This document shows positions 32,515 through 41,154 of a stretch of DNA of 44,999 nucleotides, one piece after another. The position numbers were made by a program, and so were the translations under genes. The stretch's first letter is position 1, and each line of letters starts with the position of its first letter. Where the stretch lies: contig JAAWQS010000016.1 in NCBI GenBank assembly GCA_022800665.1, forward strand, positions 1-44,999. Direction: 5' to 3'. The DNA comes from Oscillospiraceae bacterium (GTDB lineage Bacteria > Bacillota > Clostridia > Oscillospirales > Oscillospiraceae). Below the pieces are notes generated by a model. The model saw only the letters and a list, made by a program, of their open reading frames with translations, was not told where the DNA came from and did not search any database.

Positions 32515-34257
32515 ATGAAAACCCTGATGCTGGGCAACGAGGCTGCCGCACGGGGGCTGTACGAGGCTGGGTGCGCCTTTGTCTCCAGCTATCCCGGCAC
32601 CCCCAGTACGGAGATTACCGAGTTCGCCGCTCAATATCCGGAAATCTACGCCGAGTGGGCGCCTAATGAGAAGGTGGCTATGGAGGCCGCTTTCGGCGCG
32701 GCCCTGGCGGGGAAGCGGAGCTTCTGCGGCATGAAGCACGTGGGATTGAACGTAGCCGCAGACCCGCTGTTTACCATTGCCTACACCGGCGTGAACGCGG
32801 GTATGGTGATTGCCGTGGCGGACGACGCGGGGATGCACTCATCCCAGAACGAGCAGGACTCCCGCCACTACGCAAAGGCGGCCAAGCTGCCCATGCTGGA
32901 GCCGTCGGATTCTGCGGAGGCCCTGGCCTTTTCCAAGCTGGCCTACCAGCTGTCGGAGGAGTTCGACACGCCGGTACTGCTGAAGATGTGTACCCGTGTG
33001 GCCCACTCCCAGAGCGTTGTGGAGCCGGGGGCGCGGCAGGAGCCGGTCCCAAAGCCCTATGAAAAGAACGGGGCCAAGTACATTATGATGCCCGGCAACG
33101 CCAAACGCCGCCACCCTGTTGTGGAGGAGCGGCTGCAGAAGCTGGCCCAGTGGGCGGAGACAGCGGAGATCAACCGTCTGGAGCCGGGCAGCAGCCAGAA
33201 AATGGGGATTATCACGTCCTCAACCAGCTATCAGTATGTGAAGGAAGCCTGCGGCGATACTTACCCGGTGCTGAAACTGGGGATGGTCTGGCCTCTGCCG
33301 GAGAAAAAAATCCTGGAGTTTGCCAAGAGCGTCAGCCTGCTGGTAGTGGTGGAGGAGCTGGACGGCTTTATTGAGGACCACTGCCGGAATCTGGGCCTTG
33401 CGGTGACAGGCAAGTCCAACTTCCCCGCCATTGGCGAGCTGAGCCAGAACATGGTGGCGGAGCAGCTGGCGGAAGTACGCTGCGCAGGGGTTAAGCTGGA
33501 CGCGGAGCTGCCTCCCCGCCCGCCGGTGATGTGCGCGGGCTGTCCCCACCGGGGCCTGTTCTACACCCTGGCGAAAAACAAGCTCACCGTCATGGGCGAC
33601 ATCGGCTGCTATACCCTGGGCGCGGCGGCGCCGCTGGGGGCCATTGATACTACCATCTGTATGGGCGCGTCCATCTCCAGCCTCCACGGGTTCAACAAGG
33701 CGGGAGGCGGTCAGGGCGAGGGAAAAACCGTGGCTGTGATCGGGGACTCCACCTTTATGCACTCCGGCGTCACGGGCCTGGTCAACGCGGCTTACAACGG
33801 GTCCAATTCCACCGTGATTATTCTGGACAACTCCATCACCGGCATGACCGGCCACCAGCAGAATCCCACCACCGGCTATAATCTCAAGGGCGATCCCTGT
33901 ACGAAAATCGACCTGGAGAGCCTGTGCCGGGCCGTGGGCATCCGGCGCGTACGGGTCGTGGACCCCTACGACCTGGCGGCCTGCAGCCAGGCGGTGCAGG
34001 AGGAGCTGGCGGCGGCGGAGCCGTCGGTAATCATCTCCCGCCGTCCCTGCGCGTTGCTGAAGTATGTCCAGCGCCCCGGCCCCATTGCCGCGGATGCGGA
34101 CAAGTGCGCGGGGTGCAAAGCCTGCATGAAAATCGGCTGTCCGGCTATCAGCATGACGGACGGCAGGGTCAGAATCGACAGCACCCTCTGCACAGGCTGC
34201 GGCGTGTGCGGACAGCTGTGCAAATTCGGCGCACTGAGCGGCGGAAAGGAGGCGTGA
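32515..34257 (+). CDS. iorA: Indolepyruvate:ferredoxin oxidoreductase, alpha subunit
   Basis: 580 residues. This subunit oxidatively decarboxylates aryl-pyruvates from Trp, Phe and Tyr to aryl-acetyl-CoA with ferredoxin reduction, using thiamine diphosphate. The N-terminal part (GNEAAARGLYEAGCAFVSSYPGTPSTEI) is the pyrimidine-binding domain; the TPP site lies around MGDIGCYTLG and VIGDSTFMHSGVTGL. The C-terminal ferredoxin-like domain has CAGCKACMKIGCP and CTGCGVCGQLC, for two clusters. The ATG at 32515 has GGAGG about 10 nt upstream; an upstream extension would run into the MITE. It is followed 3 bp later by iorB. Confidence 0.95.
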   Translation: MKTLMLGNEAAARGLYEAGCAFVSSYPGTPSTEITEFAAQYPEIYAEWAPNEKVAMEAAFGAALAGKRSFCGMKHVGLNVAADPLFTIAYTGVNAGMVIAVADDAGMHSSQNEQDSRHYAKAAKLPMLEPSDSAEALAFSKLAYQLSEEFDTPVLLKMCTRVAHSQSVVEPGARQEPVPKPYEKNGAKYIMMPGNAKRRHPVVEERLQKLAQWAETAEINRLEPGSSQKMGIITSSTSYQYVKEACGDTYPVLKLGMVWPLPEKKILEFAKSVSLLVVVEELDGFIEDHCRNLGLAVTGKSNFPAIGELSQNMVAEQLAEVRCAGVKLDAELPPRPPVMCAGCPHRGLFYTLAKNKLTVMGDIGCYTLGAAAPLGAIDTTICMGASISSLHGFNKAGGGQGEGKTVAVIGDSTFMHSGVTGLVNAAYNGSNSTVIILDNSITGMTGHQQNPTTGYNLKGDPCTKIDLESLCRAVGIRRVRVVDPYDLAACSQAVQEELAAAEPSVIISRRPCALLKYVQRPGPIAADADKCAGCKACMKIGCPAISMTDGRVRIDSTLCTGCGVCGQLCKFGALSGGKEA

Positions 34258-34260
34258 GCG

Positions 34261-34833
34261 GTGGAGACAAAGAATATTATGATCGTAGGCGTGGGCGGTC
34301 AGGGAACGCTGCTGGCCAGCAAGCTGCTGGGCCGGATGCTGCTCAGCCGGGGCTATGACGTGAAGGTCAGCGAGGTCCACGGTATGAGCCAGCGGGGCGG
34401 CAGTGTGGTGACATATGTGCGCTGCGGGGAGAAGGTCCGCTCCCCTATCATCGACAAGGGGCAGGCGGATGTGCTGCTCTCCTTTGAGCTGCTGGAGGCG
34501 GCCCGGTGGACAGAGTACCTGAAGCCCGGCGGTAAGGTCATCACCAACACCCAGCAGATCAACCCCATGCCCGTCATTACCGGCGCGGCGGCGTATCCCC
34601 AGAATCTGGAGGAAAGCATCCGGGGGCTGGGCATTGACCTGGATGCCTTTGACGCGCTGGCGTTGGCGGAGGAGGCCGGCAGCAGCAAGGCGGTGAATAT
34701 CGTGCTGATGGGCAGAATCTCCCGGCAGTTTGATTTTTCCGAGGCGGAGTGGCTGGAGGCCATTGAACAGAGCGTGCCGCCGAAATTCCTGGAGCTGAAC
34801 AAGAAAGCGTTTGCGCTGGGCCGGAATGCGTAG
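34261..34833 (+). CDS. iorB: Indolepyruvate:ferredoxin oxidoreductase, beta subunit
   Basis: 190 residues. The gamma-type domain begins KNIMIVGVGGQGTLLASKLLGR and has the SEVHGMSQRGGSVVTYVR motif. It completes the IorAB complex with the upstream subunit. The GTG start has GGAGG 8 nt before it. The stop lies 2 nt from the end of the convergent small gene, so no separate terminator is present between them. Confidence 0.95.
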   Translation: METKNIMIVGVGGQGTLLASKLLGRMLLSRGYDVKVSEVHGMSQRGGSVVTYVRCGEKVRSPIIDKGQADVLLSFELLEAARWTEYLKPGGKVITNTQQINPMPVITGAAAYPQNLEESIRGLGIDLDAFDALALAEEAGSSKAVNIVLMGRISRQFDFSEAEWLEAIEQSVPPKFLELNKKAFALGRNA

Positions 34834-34835
34834 GT

Positions 34836-35024
34836 CTATTCCAGCGTGTCCGCAATGGCGTCGATTTTTCCGCGCAGGCGTTCCAGCGTCTTTTGCAGAG
34901 CGGCCCTGTCCGTGTCGAGATTGCTGGCGGACAGCTCTGCCAGCATGAGCATCTGGTGGAGGCTGCGGTCGATTTCGTCCAGCGCGTTTTCCACATGCTG
35001 GAGCAGGTCTTCATTTTCAGGCAT
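34836..35024 (-). CDS. Small coiled-coil protein
   Basis: 62 residues, acidic and helical throughout (ENEDLLQHVENALDEIDRSLHQMLML...LQKTLERLRGKIDAIADTLE), probably a dimeric coiled coil. GGAGG lies 8 nt before the ATG, supporting a real gene despite its size. It converges tightly on iorB. Function is unknown. Confidence 0.65.
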   Translation of the reverse strand: MPENEDLLQHVENALDEIDRSLHQMLMLAELSASNLDTDRAALQKTLERLRGKIDAIADTLE

Positions 35025-35087
35025 GGTACATGCCTCCTTTCCTGAGATATGGAGGGAGTATACTACAAATTTACTGAAAAAGCAACT

Positions 35088-35122
35088 GAAACGCCGCAGC
35101 GCAAACAGCGCTGCGGCGTTTC
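35088..35122 (-). terminator. Terminator after the stalk-domain protein gene
   Basis: A perfect 15-bp stem (35088-35102 with 35108-35122) and AAACA loop. On the minus strand it is followed by a CTTTTTC tract after 6 nt. Confidence 0.82.
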
Positions 35123-35139
35123 GGCGTCCCGGCGGAGCA

Positions 35140-36291
35140 TCAGGCGGAGGGGGTCATGGTCAGGACGCAGTTCTCGGAGGCAAAGGACAGGGAGATAATA
35201 TTCCTGGAACTGGGATTGTACGTGACGGTCAGCCGGTAGGAGGAGAAATCCTTGTAGGGACAGTCCACAGGGACGGTCACACTGGCGGACTCCGGCCCGG
35301 AAGCGTCAAAGACCGCCTGGCTGCTCCGGAGCATATTGGCCCGCTGGCCGGAAAACTGGCAGGTCAAAAAGCAATAGGCCAGATACACCCCCTCGCCGTC
35401 TTCCGCATGGGGGTCCCGATAGGGGCCTGTATAGGGGCCATCGGGTCCCTGGGAGGGCAGAGGGCCGGTGGGGATGCCGGAAATCACCAGCTGGGGTTCC
35501 AGGACTGTCAGGTCGCGGTTCCGATAACCGGCCTGGAGACCGTTCAGCTGGCTGTGAAAGACAAAGGGCTGGGCGGTCAGGCCAACCTGGAAGAAGTCCA
35601 GACTGTCGCTGACGGCAGTTTCCGCGGTAAACGCCTCCGCGCTGCCGGTGCGCTTGTCCAGCAGCGTCCCGGCGTAGCTGTGGCCCTCCCTGTAAAAGCT
35701 GTCCAGCAGCTCCAGAACGCTGTCCAGTTCTCCGTTTCCCGTGTCCACCGCGGTGTCGGGCAGGGGCTTGGACGCGCTGCTGTCAATGCGCAGGCCCTTT
35801 TCGCCGTCCCACTGGTAGTCCCAGCCGAAGGCCCGGACAGCGTAGTCAAAGGTCAGGGGGAAGTAGGTCACGCCCCCATAGTTGAACAGGGGATAATCGG
35901 CCTCGCTGTTGTCAATGGATACGCCGTTGACCTTCACCGGGTAGTCCACCCGGGTCACGGATACCCGCCCGCTGTGGCCGGTATGGCCGGTGTCGGGGAC
36001 ATAGGGACCCCGCTCTCCGGTCTGGGTGATGGAGAGGGTCCGGGTATCGCTGTCCCAGTCTGTGGCGAGGCCCAGAAAACGGCAGAGGTGGTAGGTCATG
36101 GGGAAATAGGTGATATTGCTGTAGAGCAGCAGGGGGTACTGGGCTGTACGGTTCTCCACAGCACAGCCGTTGAGCGTCACCGGGCCGGAGGCGGCGGAGG
36201 CGGTCAGCCGTTCCGCGGCAGCGGCGGCAGGGGACAGTCCCGCCAGCAGGACGCAGCAGAGGAGGGCGCAGAGGACGCTTCTGATTTTCAT
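35140..36291 (-). CDS. Secreted protein with two copper-amine-oxidase-N-like (stalk) repeats
   Basis: 383 residues with a signal peptide (RSVLCALLCCVLLAGLSPAAAAA). Two copies of a stalk-type repeat follow: VTLNGCAVENRTAQYPLLLYSNITYFPM... (about 38-90) and VKVNGVSIDNSEADYPLFNYGGVTYFPLTF (about 116-170). Such copper amine oxidase N-terminal-like domains in Firmicutes are found in many wall-associated proteins and are not enzymes. The C-terminal ~200 residues are a beta-rich region I do not recognise. A TATAAT at 36330-36325 (minus) is a likely -10 box about 35 nt upstream of the start, without a good -35. Confidence 0.8.
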   Translation of the reverse strand: MKIRSVLCALLCCVLLAGLSPAAAAAERLTASAASGPVTLNGCAVENRTAQYPLLLYSNITYFPMTYHLCRFLGLATDWDSDTRTLSITQTGERGPYVPDTGHTGHSGRVSVTRVDYPVKVNGVSIDNSEADYPLFNYGGVTYFPLTFDYAVRAFGWDYQWDGEKGLRIDSSASKPLPDTAVDTGNGELDSVLELLDSFYREGHSYAGTLLDKRTGSAEAFTAETAVSDSLDFFQVGLTAQPFVFHSQLNGLQAGYRNRDLTVLEPQLVISGIPTGPLPSQGPDGPYTGPYRDPHAEDGEGVYLAYCFLTCQFSGQRANMLRSSQAVFDASGPESASVTVPVDCPYKDFSSYRLTVTYNPSSRNIISLSFASENCVLTMTPSA

Positions 36292-36416
36292 GGCGGGCAG
36301 TTTCCTTTCCTGTAATCTGCCTTTATTATAGCAGAGGGACCGGAAAAAGGAAAGAGGATAGGTTTACAAATATAGGCCAAATTCTTTGTATATATTCACA
36401 ACTTGGAATACAAAAA

Positions 36417-36441
36417 GCAGCCGCACCAACGGCGCGGCTGC
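36417..36441 (-). terminator. Terminator after the zinc-ribbon protein gene
   Basis: GCAGCCGC (36417-36424) pairs with GCGGCTGC (36434-36441). On the minus strand TTTTTG follows. Confidence 0.8.
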
Positions 36442-36459
36442 ATACGGCAGAAAAACAGG

Positions 36460-36930
36460 TTATTCTTCCTCGCTGGCGGCCTGGGATTCCGCCTCCTGCT
36501 GGGCGGCGATCTCCTCCTTGGACGCCTGGTGCGCTTCCACCAGAGGCGCACCGCAGTGGGGACAGAATCTGGCGTCGCTGATTTTCCCGCACACAGGGCA
36601 GACCTTGCCCTCCTCTGCGGCAATGGCCTCCTCTGTCTCGGCTTTCTCTCGCTCGGCCTGCAGCGCGGCAATCTTCTCCTGGGAGTCCCGCACGGCCTTC
36701 ATCACGTCGGCAATGGCCTCCGGAAAATCCTCCTGGGCGTACTCGTTGGCGTACCACTGGCCAATCTCGCGATACCGCTTATCCAACTCCCGTTTTTCCG
36801 CCATAATAGCAGCGGAAATCTTGGCGGAATCGGCGACCTCCTTTGCCTTTTCCGAGGCTTCCTTTGCTTTTTCCGAAACATTACCGGCAACTGTCTTTGC
36901 CTTTTGGGTCAGCTCGTCAAAAAAACTCAT
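36460..36930 (-). CDS. Coiled-coil protein with C-terminal zinc ribbon
   Basis: 156 residues. The N-terminal half is a highly charged helix rich in Lys, Glu and Ala (SEKAKEASEKAKEVADSAK), a probable coiled coil. A zinc ribbon (CPVCGKISDARFCPHCGAPL, about 110-129) follows, then an acidic tail. Similar zinc-ribbon helper proteins are frequent in Clostridia, with no known function. It has its own promoter and terminator and so is a single-gene unit. Confidence 0.78.
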   Translation of the reverse strand: MSFFDELTQKAKTVAGNVSEKAKEASEKAKEVADSAKISAAIMAEKRELDKRYREIGQWYANEYAQEDFPEAIADVMKAVRDSQEKIAALQAEREKAETEEAIAAEEGKVCPVCGKISDARFCPHCGAPLVEAHQASKEEIAAQQEAESQAASEEE

Positions 36931-36996
36931 TGCGTTCTCCTTTCAAATGGGATGGCGGGGGCCATCTCGTTCTGCGCTGCCGTTGTGCATGACTGT

Positions 36997-37025
36997 ATTA
37001 TAGCCCTACTTTCCAATTTCTGCAA
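36997..37025 (-). promoter_or_regulatory. Promoter of the zinc-ribbon protein gene
   Basis: On the minus strand TTGCAG (37025-37020), 17 bp, TATAAT (37002-36997). Confidence 0.72.
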
Positions 37026-37109
37026 GAGATATTTTCTTTTTTCCGCCGGCGCGTATCCGGAATCATTTTACTCCGCAGTTCCCATATAAATAAATCTGGG
37101 GGTGTGGAT

Positions 37110-38603
37110 GTGAAAAAAGGAAATCCAATCTTCTACCGTACGATGCTTCTGACCGGAGCCAACTTTCTCCTGCGTCTGGCCGGTATGGGCTTTCAGGTCT
37201 TCCTCTCCCGCCGGACCGGCGCGGAGGGCGTCGGCCTGCTGCATCTGGTTATGTCTGTCTCCGCGCTGTCCTTTACCGTCGGCTCGGCAGGCGTGCGCAC
37301 CTGCGCGACGTACCTGTCCGCCGGGGAGCTGGGCCGGGGACGCCCTGACCGGGTTGGCAGTGTGCTCTCCGGCTGCTGCCAGTACAGCCTCCTCTTCAGC
37401 AGCGCGGCTGCCGCCGCGCTCTGGTGCGCCGCGCCGTGGCTGTGCCGGGTCTGGATCGGGAGCCGGGCGGCGTTGGCTGCGCTGCGCCTGTCCGCGCTGT
37501 TTCTTCCCGTCCGGTGTCTCCAGGGAGTCCTGACCGGATACTTCACCGCCGCGGAACGAACCGGCGTCCTGGTGGCGGCGGCATTTCTGGAACAGGGCTG
37601 CGCAATGGCGGTTACCTTCCTACTGCTGTCGCGGTGGGCGGGTCTGGATGCCGGACAGGCCGCTTTTGCTGTGACGGCAGGCGGGGGCTGCGCGGACGCA
37701 CTGGGCCTTCTGCTCCTCCTGTTAGCCCGGCGGGGACTGCGGCGGAGAGGTCCGGTCCCCTACGGCTCTATTCTCCGCACAGCCCTCCCCCTGGCCCTGG
37801 CCGACACCCTGCGTTCCGGACTGAATACCATTGAGGATTTGATTATCCCCCGGCGGCTGGCCCTTTTTGCCGGTACTGTAAACGCAATGGCGGATTACGG
37901 TATGCTGCGGGGCATGGTATTTCCGGTGTTGATGTTCCCGGCGGCGGCGCTGTTCTCCCTGGCTGAGCTGCTGACGCCGGAGTTCTCCCGCTGCGCCGCC
38001 AGGGGCAGCAGAAACCGCGTGCGCTATCTGGCACGGCGGGGACTGCGGGCGGCTATGCTGTCCGGCCTGTGCGCCGGGGGCCTGCTCTTTACGCTGGCCG
38101 GACCTTTGGGCACACTGCTCTACGGAAACGGGGAGGTGGGCCGGCTGCTGCGGCTCTATGCCCCCTTTGTCCCCCTGCTCTACGCCGACGCCCTTGTGGA
38201 CGCCATGTGCAAGGGTCTGGGCCAGCAGAACGCCAACGCCCGGTACAATACCCTGACCTCCTTCCTGGATGCCGCATTGCTGTGGCTCCTGCTGCCCCGC
38301 CTGGGGCTGGGCGGGTATTACTTCAGCTTTGCCGCCTCCCATCTCCTCAACTTTGCCCTCAGCCTGCGGCGGCTGACGCTGGCGGCGGACATCCGGCCAG
38401 AGCCGGGAAAACCGGCGTTGGCCGCAGTGTGTACAGCGGCTGCCGCTGCCGCCGCGTCCCTGACAGCGGGGGGCGGGGGCCTGCTTGCGCCGGGCGGATG
38501 CTACCTGCTGCTGCTGGGAACGCTCTGGACCATCTTCCGGGTGGCCGGAAAAGAGGACGTACAGTGGCTGATGAGCCTGGTTACAGGCCGCTGCCGGTCC
38601 TGA
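37110..38603 (+). CDS. SpoVB-like lipid flippase / polysaccharide biosynthesis protein
   Basis: About 497 residues with a dozen or more hydrophobic segments, as in the MOP/MurJ-type flippase superfamily. The start KKGNPIFYRTMLLTGANFLLRLAGMGFQVFLSRRTGAEGVGLLHL is the SpoVB/polysaccharide export pattern. In Bacillus, SpoVB is needed for spore cortex synthesis; here a spore role is probable but not shown. GTG at 37110 is preferred over GTG 37104 because a GGGGGTG stretch ends 6-7 nt before it. The gene is GC-rich and stands alone. Confidence 0.82.
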   Translation: MKKGNPIFYRTMLLTGANFLLRLAGMGFQVFLSRRTGAEGVGLLHLVMSVSALSFTVGSAGVRTCATYLSAGELGRGRPDRVGSVLSGCCQYSLLFSSAAAAALWCAAPWLCRVWIGSRAALAALRLSALFLPVRCLQGVLTGYFTAAERTGVLVAAAFLEQGCAMAVTFLLLSRWAGLDAGQAAFAVTAGGGCADALGLLLLLLARRGLRRRGPVPYGSILRTALPLALADTLRSGLNTIEDLIIPRRLALFAGTVNAMADYGMLRGMVFPVLMFPAAALFSLAELLTPEFSRCAARGSRNRVRYLARRGLRAAMLSGLCAGGLLFTLAGPLGTLLYGNGEVGRLLRLYAPFVPLLYADALVDAMCKGLGQQNANARYNTLTSFLDAALLWLLLPRLGLGGYYFSFAASHLLNFALSLRRLTLAADIRPEPGKPALAAVCTAAAAAAASLTAGGGGLLAPGGCYLLLLGTLWTIFRVAGKEDVQWLMSLVTGRCRS

Positions 38604-38669
38604 AACCAGACGGAGAGCCCGCACCGCGCCGCTATTCTTACATTTGTTATATTCGAGCGAAATATAGTC

Positions 38670-38698
38670 TTGATTTTTCCTCTGTTTTCATTTAAAAT
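38670..38698 (+). promoter_or_regulatory. Promoter of the two-component pair
   Basis: TTGATT (38670-38675), 17 bp, TAAAAT (38693-38698). A hairpin (GGGCAT/ATGCCC, 38709-38725) lies in the leader. Confidence 0.65.
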
Positions 38699-38750
38699 GT
38701 GCTGGGTAGGGCATTGGAAATGCCCAGCAACAAAACAGGGAGGCAATGAC

Positions 38751-39113
38751 ATGAAAAGGAAGATTTTGGTCGTTGATGACGATAACATGAATTTGGTGCG
38801 GACAAAGATGTTTTTAGGGCAGGAATACGAGGTGCTTTTGGCGGAATCCGGGATGGAAGCTCTGGGAAAGCTGAAGGATGAGAAGGTGGATATGGTTCTG
38901 CTGGACATCGACATGCCTGGGATGAACGGCATTGAGACCTTTGAGCGTATGAAAGAATTTGCCGCGGATATACCGGTGATTTTTTTAACGGCATCGGGTG
39001 CGGAGGACGATGTGGTCAGCGCCATCCGGCTGGGCGCAGTGAACTATCTGAAAAAGCCCTTCCGTATGCAGGAGCTGATGAAGCGGGTGGCCCAGGAGTT
39101 TGACGCCAAATGA
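38751..39113 (+). CDS. Single-domain response regulator
   Basis: 120 residues, a lone receiver domain without an output domain. It shows acidic residues 9-11 (VVDDD), the phospho-acceptor Asp52 in VLLDIDMPGMNG, the switch Thr/Ser in FLTASG and the Lys of YLKKPF. SD GGGAGG is 7 nt upstream. The stop overlaps the kinase start by 4 nt (ATGA), so both were translationally coupled. With the kinase destroyed, it has lost its obvious partner. Confidence 0.92.
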   Translation: MKRKILVVDDDNMNLVRTKMFLGQEYEVLLAESGMEALGKLKDEKVDMVLLDIDMPGMNGIETFERMKEFAADIPVIFLTASGAEDDVVSAIRLGAVNYLKKPFRMQELMKRVAQEFDAK

Positions 39114-40046
39114 GAGCGGAGGAGCAGACTGGCCGGCACCTGCTGCTGGCTGTTGTTACAATGCTGTTCAGCGGATTGCTGAGCGTGGTCACAGCGGTAC
39201 TGGGCTGGGAATTCTGGATGATTATACTGATGGCCGTGGGCTGCTGCAGCGTATGGGTCCTGCATATTGCCCGGATTGGCTCGGATTCCTTTTATGAGAA
39301 TCTGTCTGCCGGACTGCTCCTGACCGAATTCTTTTATTTCAGCGTGCATGAAACCAGCCTGTTTGACATCCCCGCTGTGGCCTGCATCCTGATTCTCGCG
39401 CTGTTTATGCTGAACAAAAAATGGATTCTCCATATGATTCTGTCCCTCTATGCGCTGGGACTGCTGTATCATACGCTGATCCTTCATACCATCTCCCGCC
39501 AGATGCAGCTCCAGGAGGTTTTTCACCTGGGGCTCGGCCTTGTTGTGACCATCAGCGGGGCTGCGCTTGCAAGATACTGGATCAACCGGCGGAATGTGCA
39601 GCGGAAATGGTATGAACGTATATTCAATGAACTAGAGACGGCGGGAAAGCAGAACGCCGTCTTTTTGTCGAACGTGTCCCATGAGCTCCGCACGCCCATC
39701 AATATGGTCATCGGCATCAGCGAGGTGGCTCTCGGAAGGGATCTCCCGCCGGAGATCCGGACGGATATGGCGTCCATCAAACTGGCGGGAAAGCGGCTGT
39801 CCACCCAGATCAATAACATGCTGGATTACACGGAGATCGTGGAGGGTACGCTGACCCCGGCCAAGAAGGAGTATATGATCACCTCGGTGCTCAACGACGT
39901 GATTACAATGACCGCCCTGCAGAGCAACCGGCAGCATCTGGAGCTGGTGTTTGACATTGACCCGAAGGTGCCGGCCCAGCTGATCGGGGACGCGGAGAAA
40001 ATTTCCCATGTTTTCAAAATCCTGCTGGAAAATTCCATTAAATTTA
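39110..40046 (+). pseudogene. Histidine kinase, 5' part (interrupted)
   Basis: Residues 1-312 of a membrane histidine kinase. About six hydrophobic segments fill residues 10-155. The HisKA box follows with His191 in FLSNVSHELRTPIN, then the start of the ATPase domain with the N-box ILLENSIKF. The next codons lie in the transposon: the frame goes on for 33 foreign codons to a stop at 40147. The host frame resumes at 44736 with TEEGGVNVRIGYR, so the gene was intact before insertion. The truncated protein keeps the His but has no ATP-binding lid and cannot phosphorylate itself. Confidence 0.93.
40039..40046. repeat. Target-site duplication, left copy
   Basis: TAAATTTA, repeated at 44728-44735. 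ATT-AAA-TTT here codes for the Ile-Lys-Phe of the kinase N-box. Confidence 0.88.
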
Positions 40047-40073
40047 GTCCCAATTCGACTTCGTGTTCCCGGT
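40047..40073 (+). repeat. Left terminal inverted repeat
   Basis: Starts GTCCCAATTCG and ends TTCGTGTTCCCGGT. It matches the complement of 44701-44727 in 24 of 27 positions. Confidence 0.88.
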
Positions 40074-40124
40074 TGAATCTATTGGATAAATATGTATCAC
40101 AGTTCAATAATCATACACTCGAAC

Positions 40125-40165
40125 AAAAAAGAGATTGCTCACCATAGGTGGACAGTCTCTTTTTT
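40125..40165 (+). terminator. Terminator inside the left end of the transposon
   Basis: AAAAAAGAGATTG (40125-40137) pairs with CAGTCTCTTTTTT (40153-40165) with one mismatch or G-U. It should stop transcription entering from the host kinase operon. Confidence 0.75.
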
Positions 40166-40375
40166 GTTTTTGGCAAAACAGATAATTAGATAATCCGATT
40201 TTTAGTCATTATTCCGAATTTCAAGAAATGAATTTAAGAAGGCAGAAAAGACCATCTAATCATGTTCTTATAAATTGACAATCATTGATCTTTTCAGATG
40301 GGCGGTCAAAAAATCTAACATATCATTGGTTGATTGAAGTACTCAACGTGGTATAGATACTCCTCCTATGTGGTG
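40166..40375. other. Transposon leader region without a gene
   Basis: About 210 bases of AT-rich sequence between the terminator and the nuclease gene. No clear open frame or promoter pair was found; it must hold the promoter for the nuclease gene. Confidence 0.45.
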
Positions 40376-40399
40376 TTGAACTTAAAAATACAAGTTCAA
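40376..40399. promoter_or_regulatory. Palindrome before the nuclease gene, possible operator
   Basis: TTGAACTT (40376-40383) and AAGTTCAA (40392-40399) form a perfect 8-bp inverted repeat with an 8-bp spacer, 23 nt before the ATG of the nuclease. Confidence 0.5.
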
Positions 40400-40422
40400 T
40401 ACATACTGTGGAGGCATACATC

Positions 40423-41100
40423 ATGTCAGAGAATATCATCAAAGAGGACATTATATTTAACAACTGTTATACAGGAACAGACTTCGAGAATAAAACACTT
40501 GACCTTCTTAGACTGGCGGGTTTCACCGCTAAAAAGATTGGTGGTGCCAATGATGGCGGCATTGACATCATAGCGAGCATGAATATTCAAGGAATTAAAT
40601 ATTCATATTGCATTCAATGCAAGTATCACAACAAGACATTAGCTAAGGCACCAGTTCAAGAGGCTTATACTGGAGCAGCGTTTTATGACAGTATTGGAAA
40701 GCCAGTTGTCATTACCAACAATAGTGTAACATTTAATGCTAGGTTATATGCCAAAAAGGTAGGTGTAGAAATTATTGCAGATTCTGAGTGGAATGAAATC
40801 AAGAAGGCTTGTATCTCCAAGAAAGCCCTAAAACAGCATACTGGTTTAATGGGAATAATCATTTCGAGCGCAATCAAGAATCCGGAATATGCCCGACACG
40901 CTATAGCAACAGAACAAGAGCATATTCCACCAGAATTAAGTGAAAAGGAAAAGTGCAGGCTACAACTTCAATCTGATTTTGACATGGCAGAGGAATATCT
41001 AAAGGAGGCAGAGCGTTTACAGCAAAAAGCCATGAAGAATCAAAGAATGGCATTTGAAAGACAGAAGAAAGCTATTTTAGCCAATCTTGACTATGGTTGA
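40423..41100 (+). CDS. Mrr-like PD-(D/E)XK restriction endonuclease
   Basis: 225 residues. The N-terminal ~115 residues have the Mrr-type nuclease pattern: Glu22 in TDFENKTLDLLRLAGF, then GGANDGGIDIIA (Asp48 of the active site) and YCIQCKYH (Gln65-x-Lys67), the D...QxK form seen in type IV enzymes that cut modified DNA. The C-terminus (EEYLKEAERLQQKAMKNQRMAFERQKKAIL) is a charged coiled coil, and residues about 150-165 look like a separate linker. No methyltransferase is encoded nearby. It could be a host- or phage-DNA defence gene or help the element itself; I cannot tell. SD GGAGG lies 8 nt before the ATG. Confidence 0.82.
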   Translation: MSENIIKEDIIFNNCYTGTDFENKTLDLLRLAGFTAKKIGGANDGGIDIIASMNIQGIKYSYCIQCKYHNKTLAKAPVQEAYTGAAFYDSIGKPVVITNNSVTFNARLYAKKVGVEIIADSEWNEIKKACISKKALKQHTGLMGIIISSAIKNPEYARHAIATEQEHIPPELSEKEKCRLQLQSDFDMAEEYLKEAERLQQKAMKNQRMAFERQKKAILANLDYG

Positions 41101-41154
41101 AGGGAACGCACCATAGATAGTGCAAACAATTTAATAAAGTTAGGAGGTTTTACC

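Noticed and set aside
40125-40165. Hairpin as a recombination site of the transposon
   Set aside because: A/T-flanked stem with T run is a normal intrinsic terminator, and the true ends are defined by repeats and target duplication outside it.
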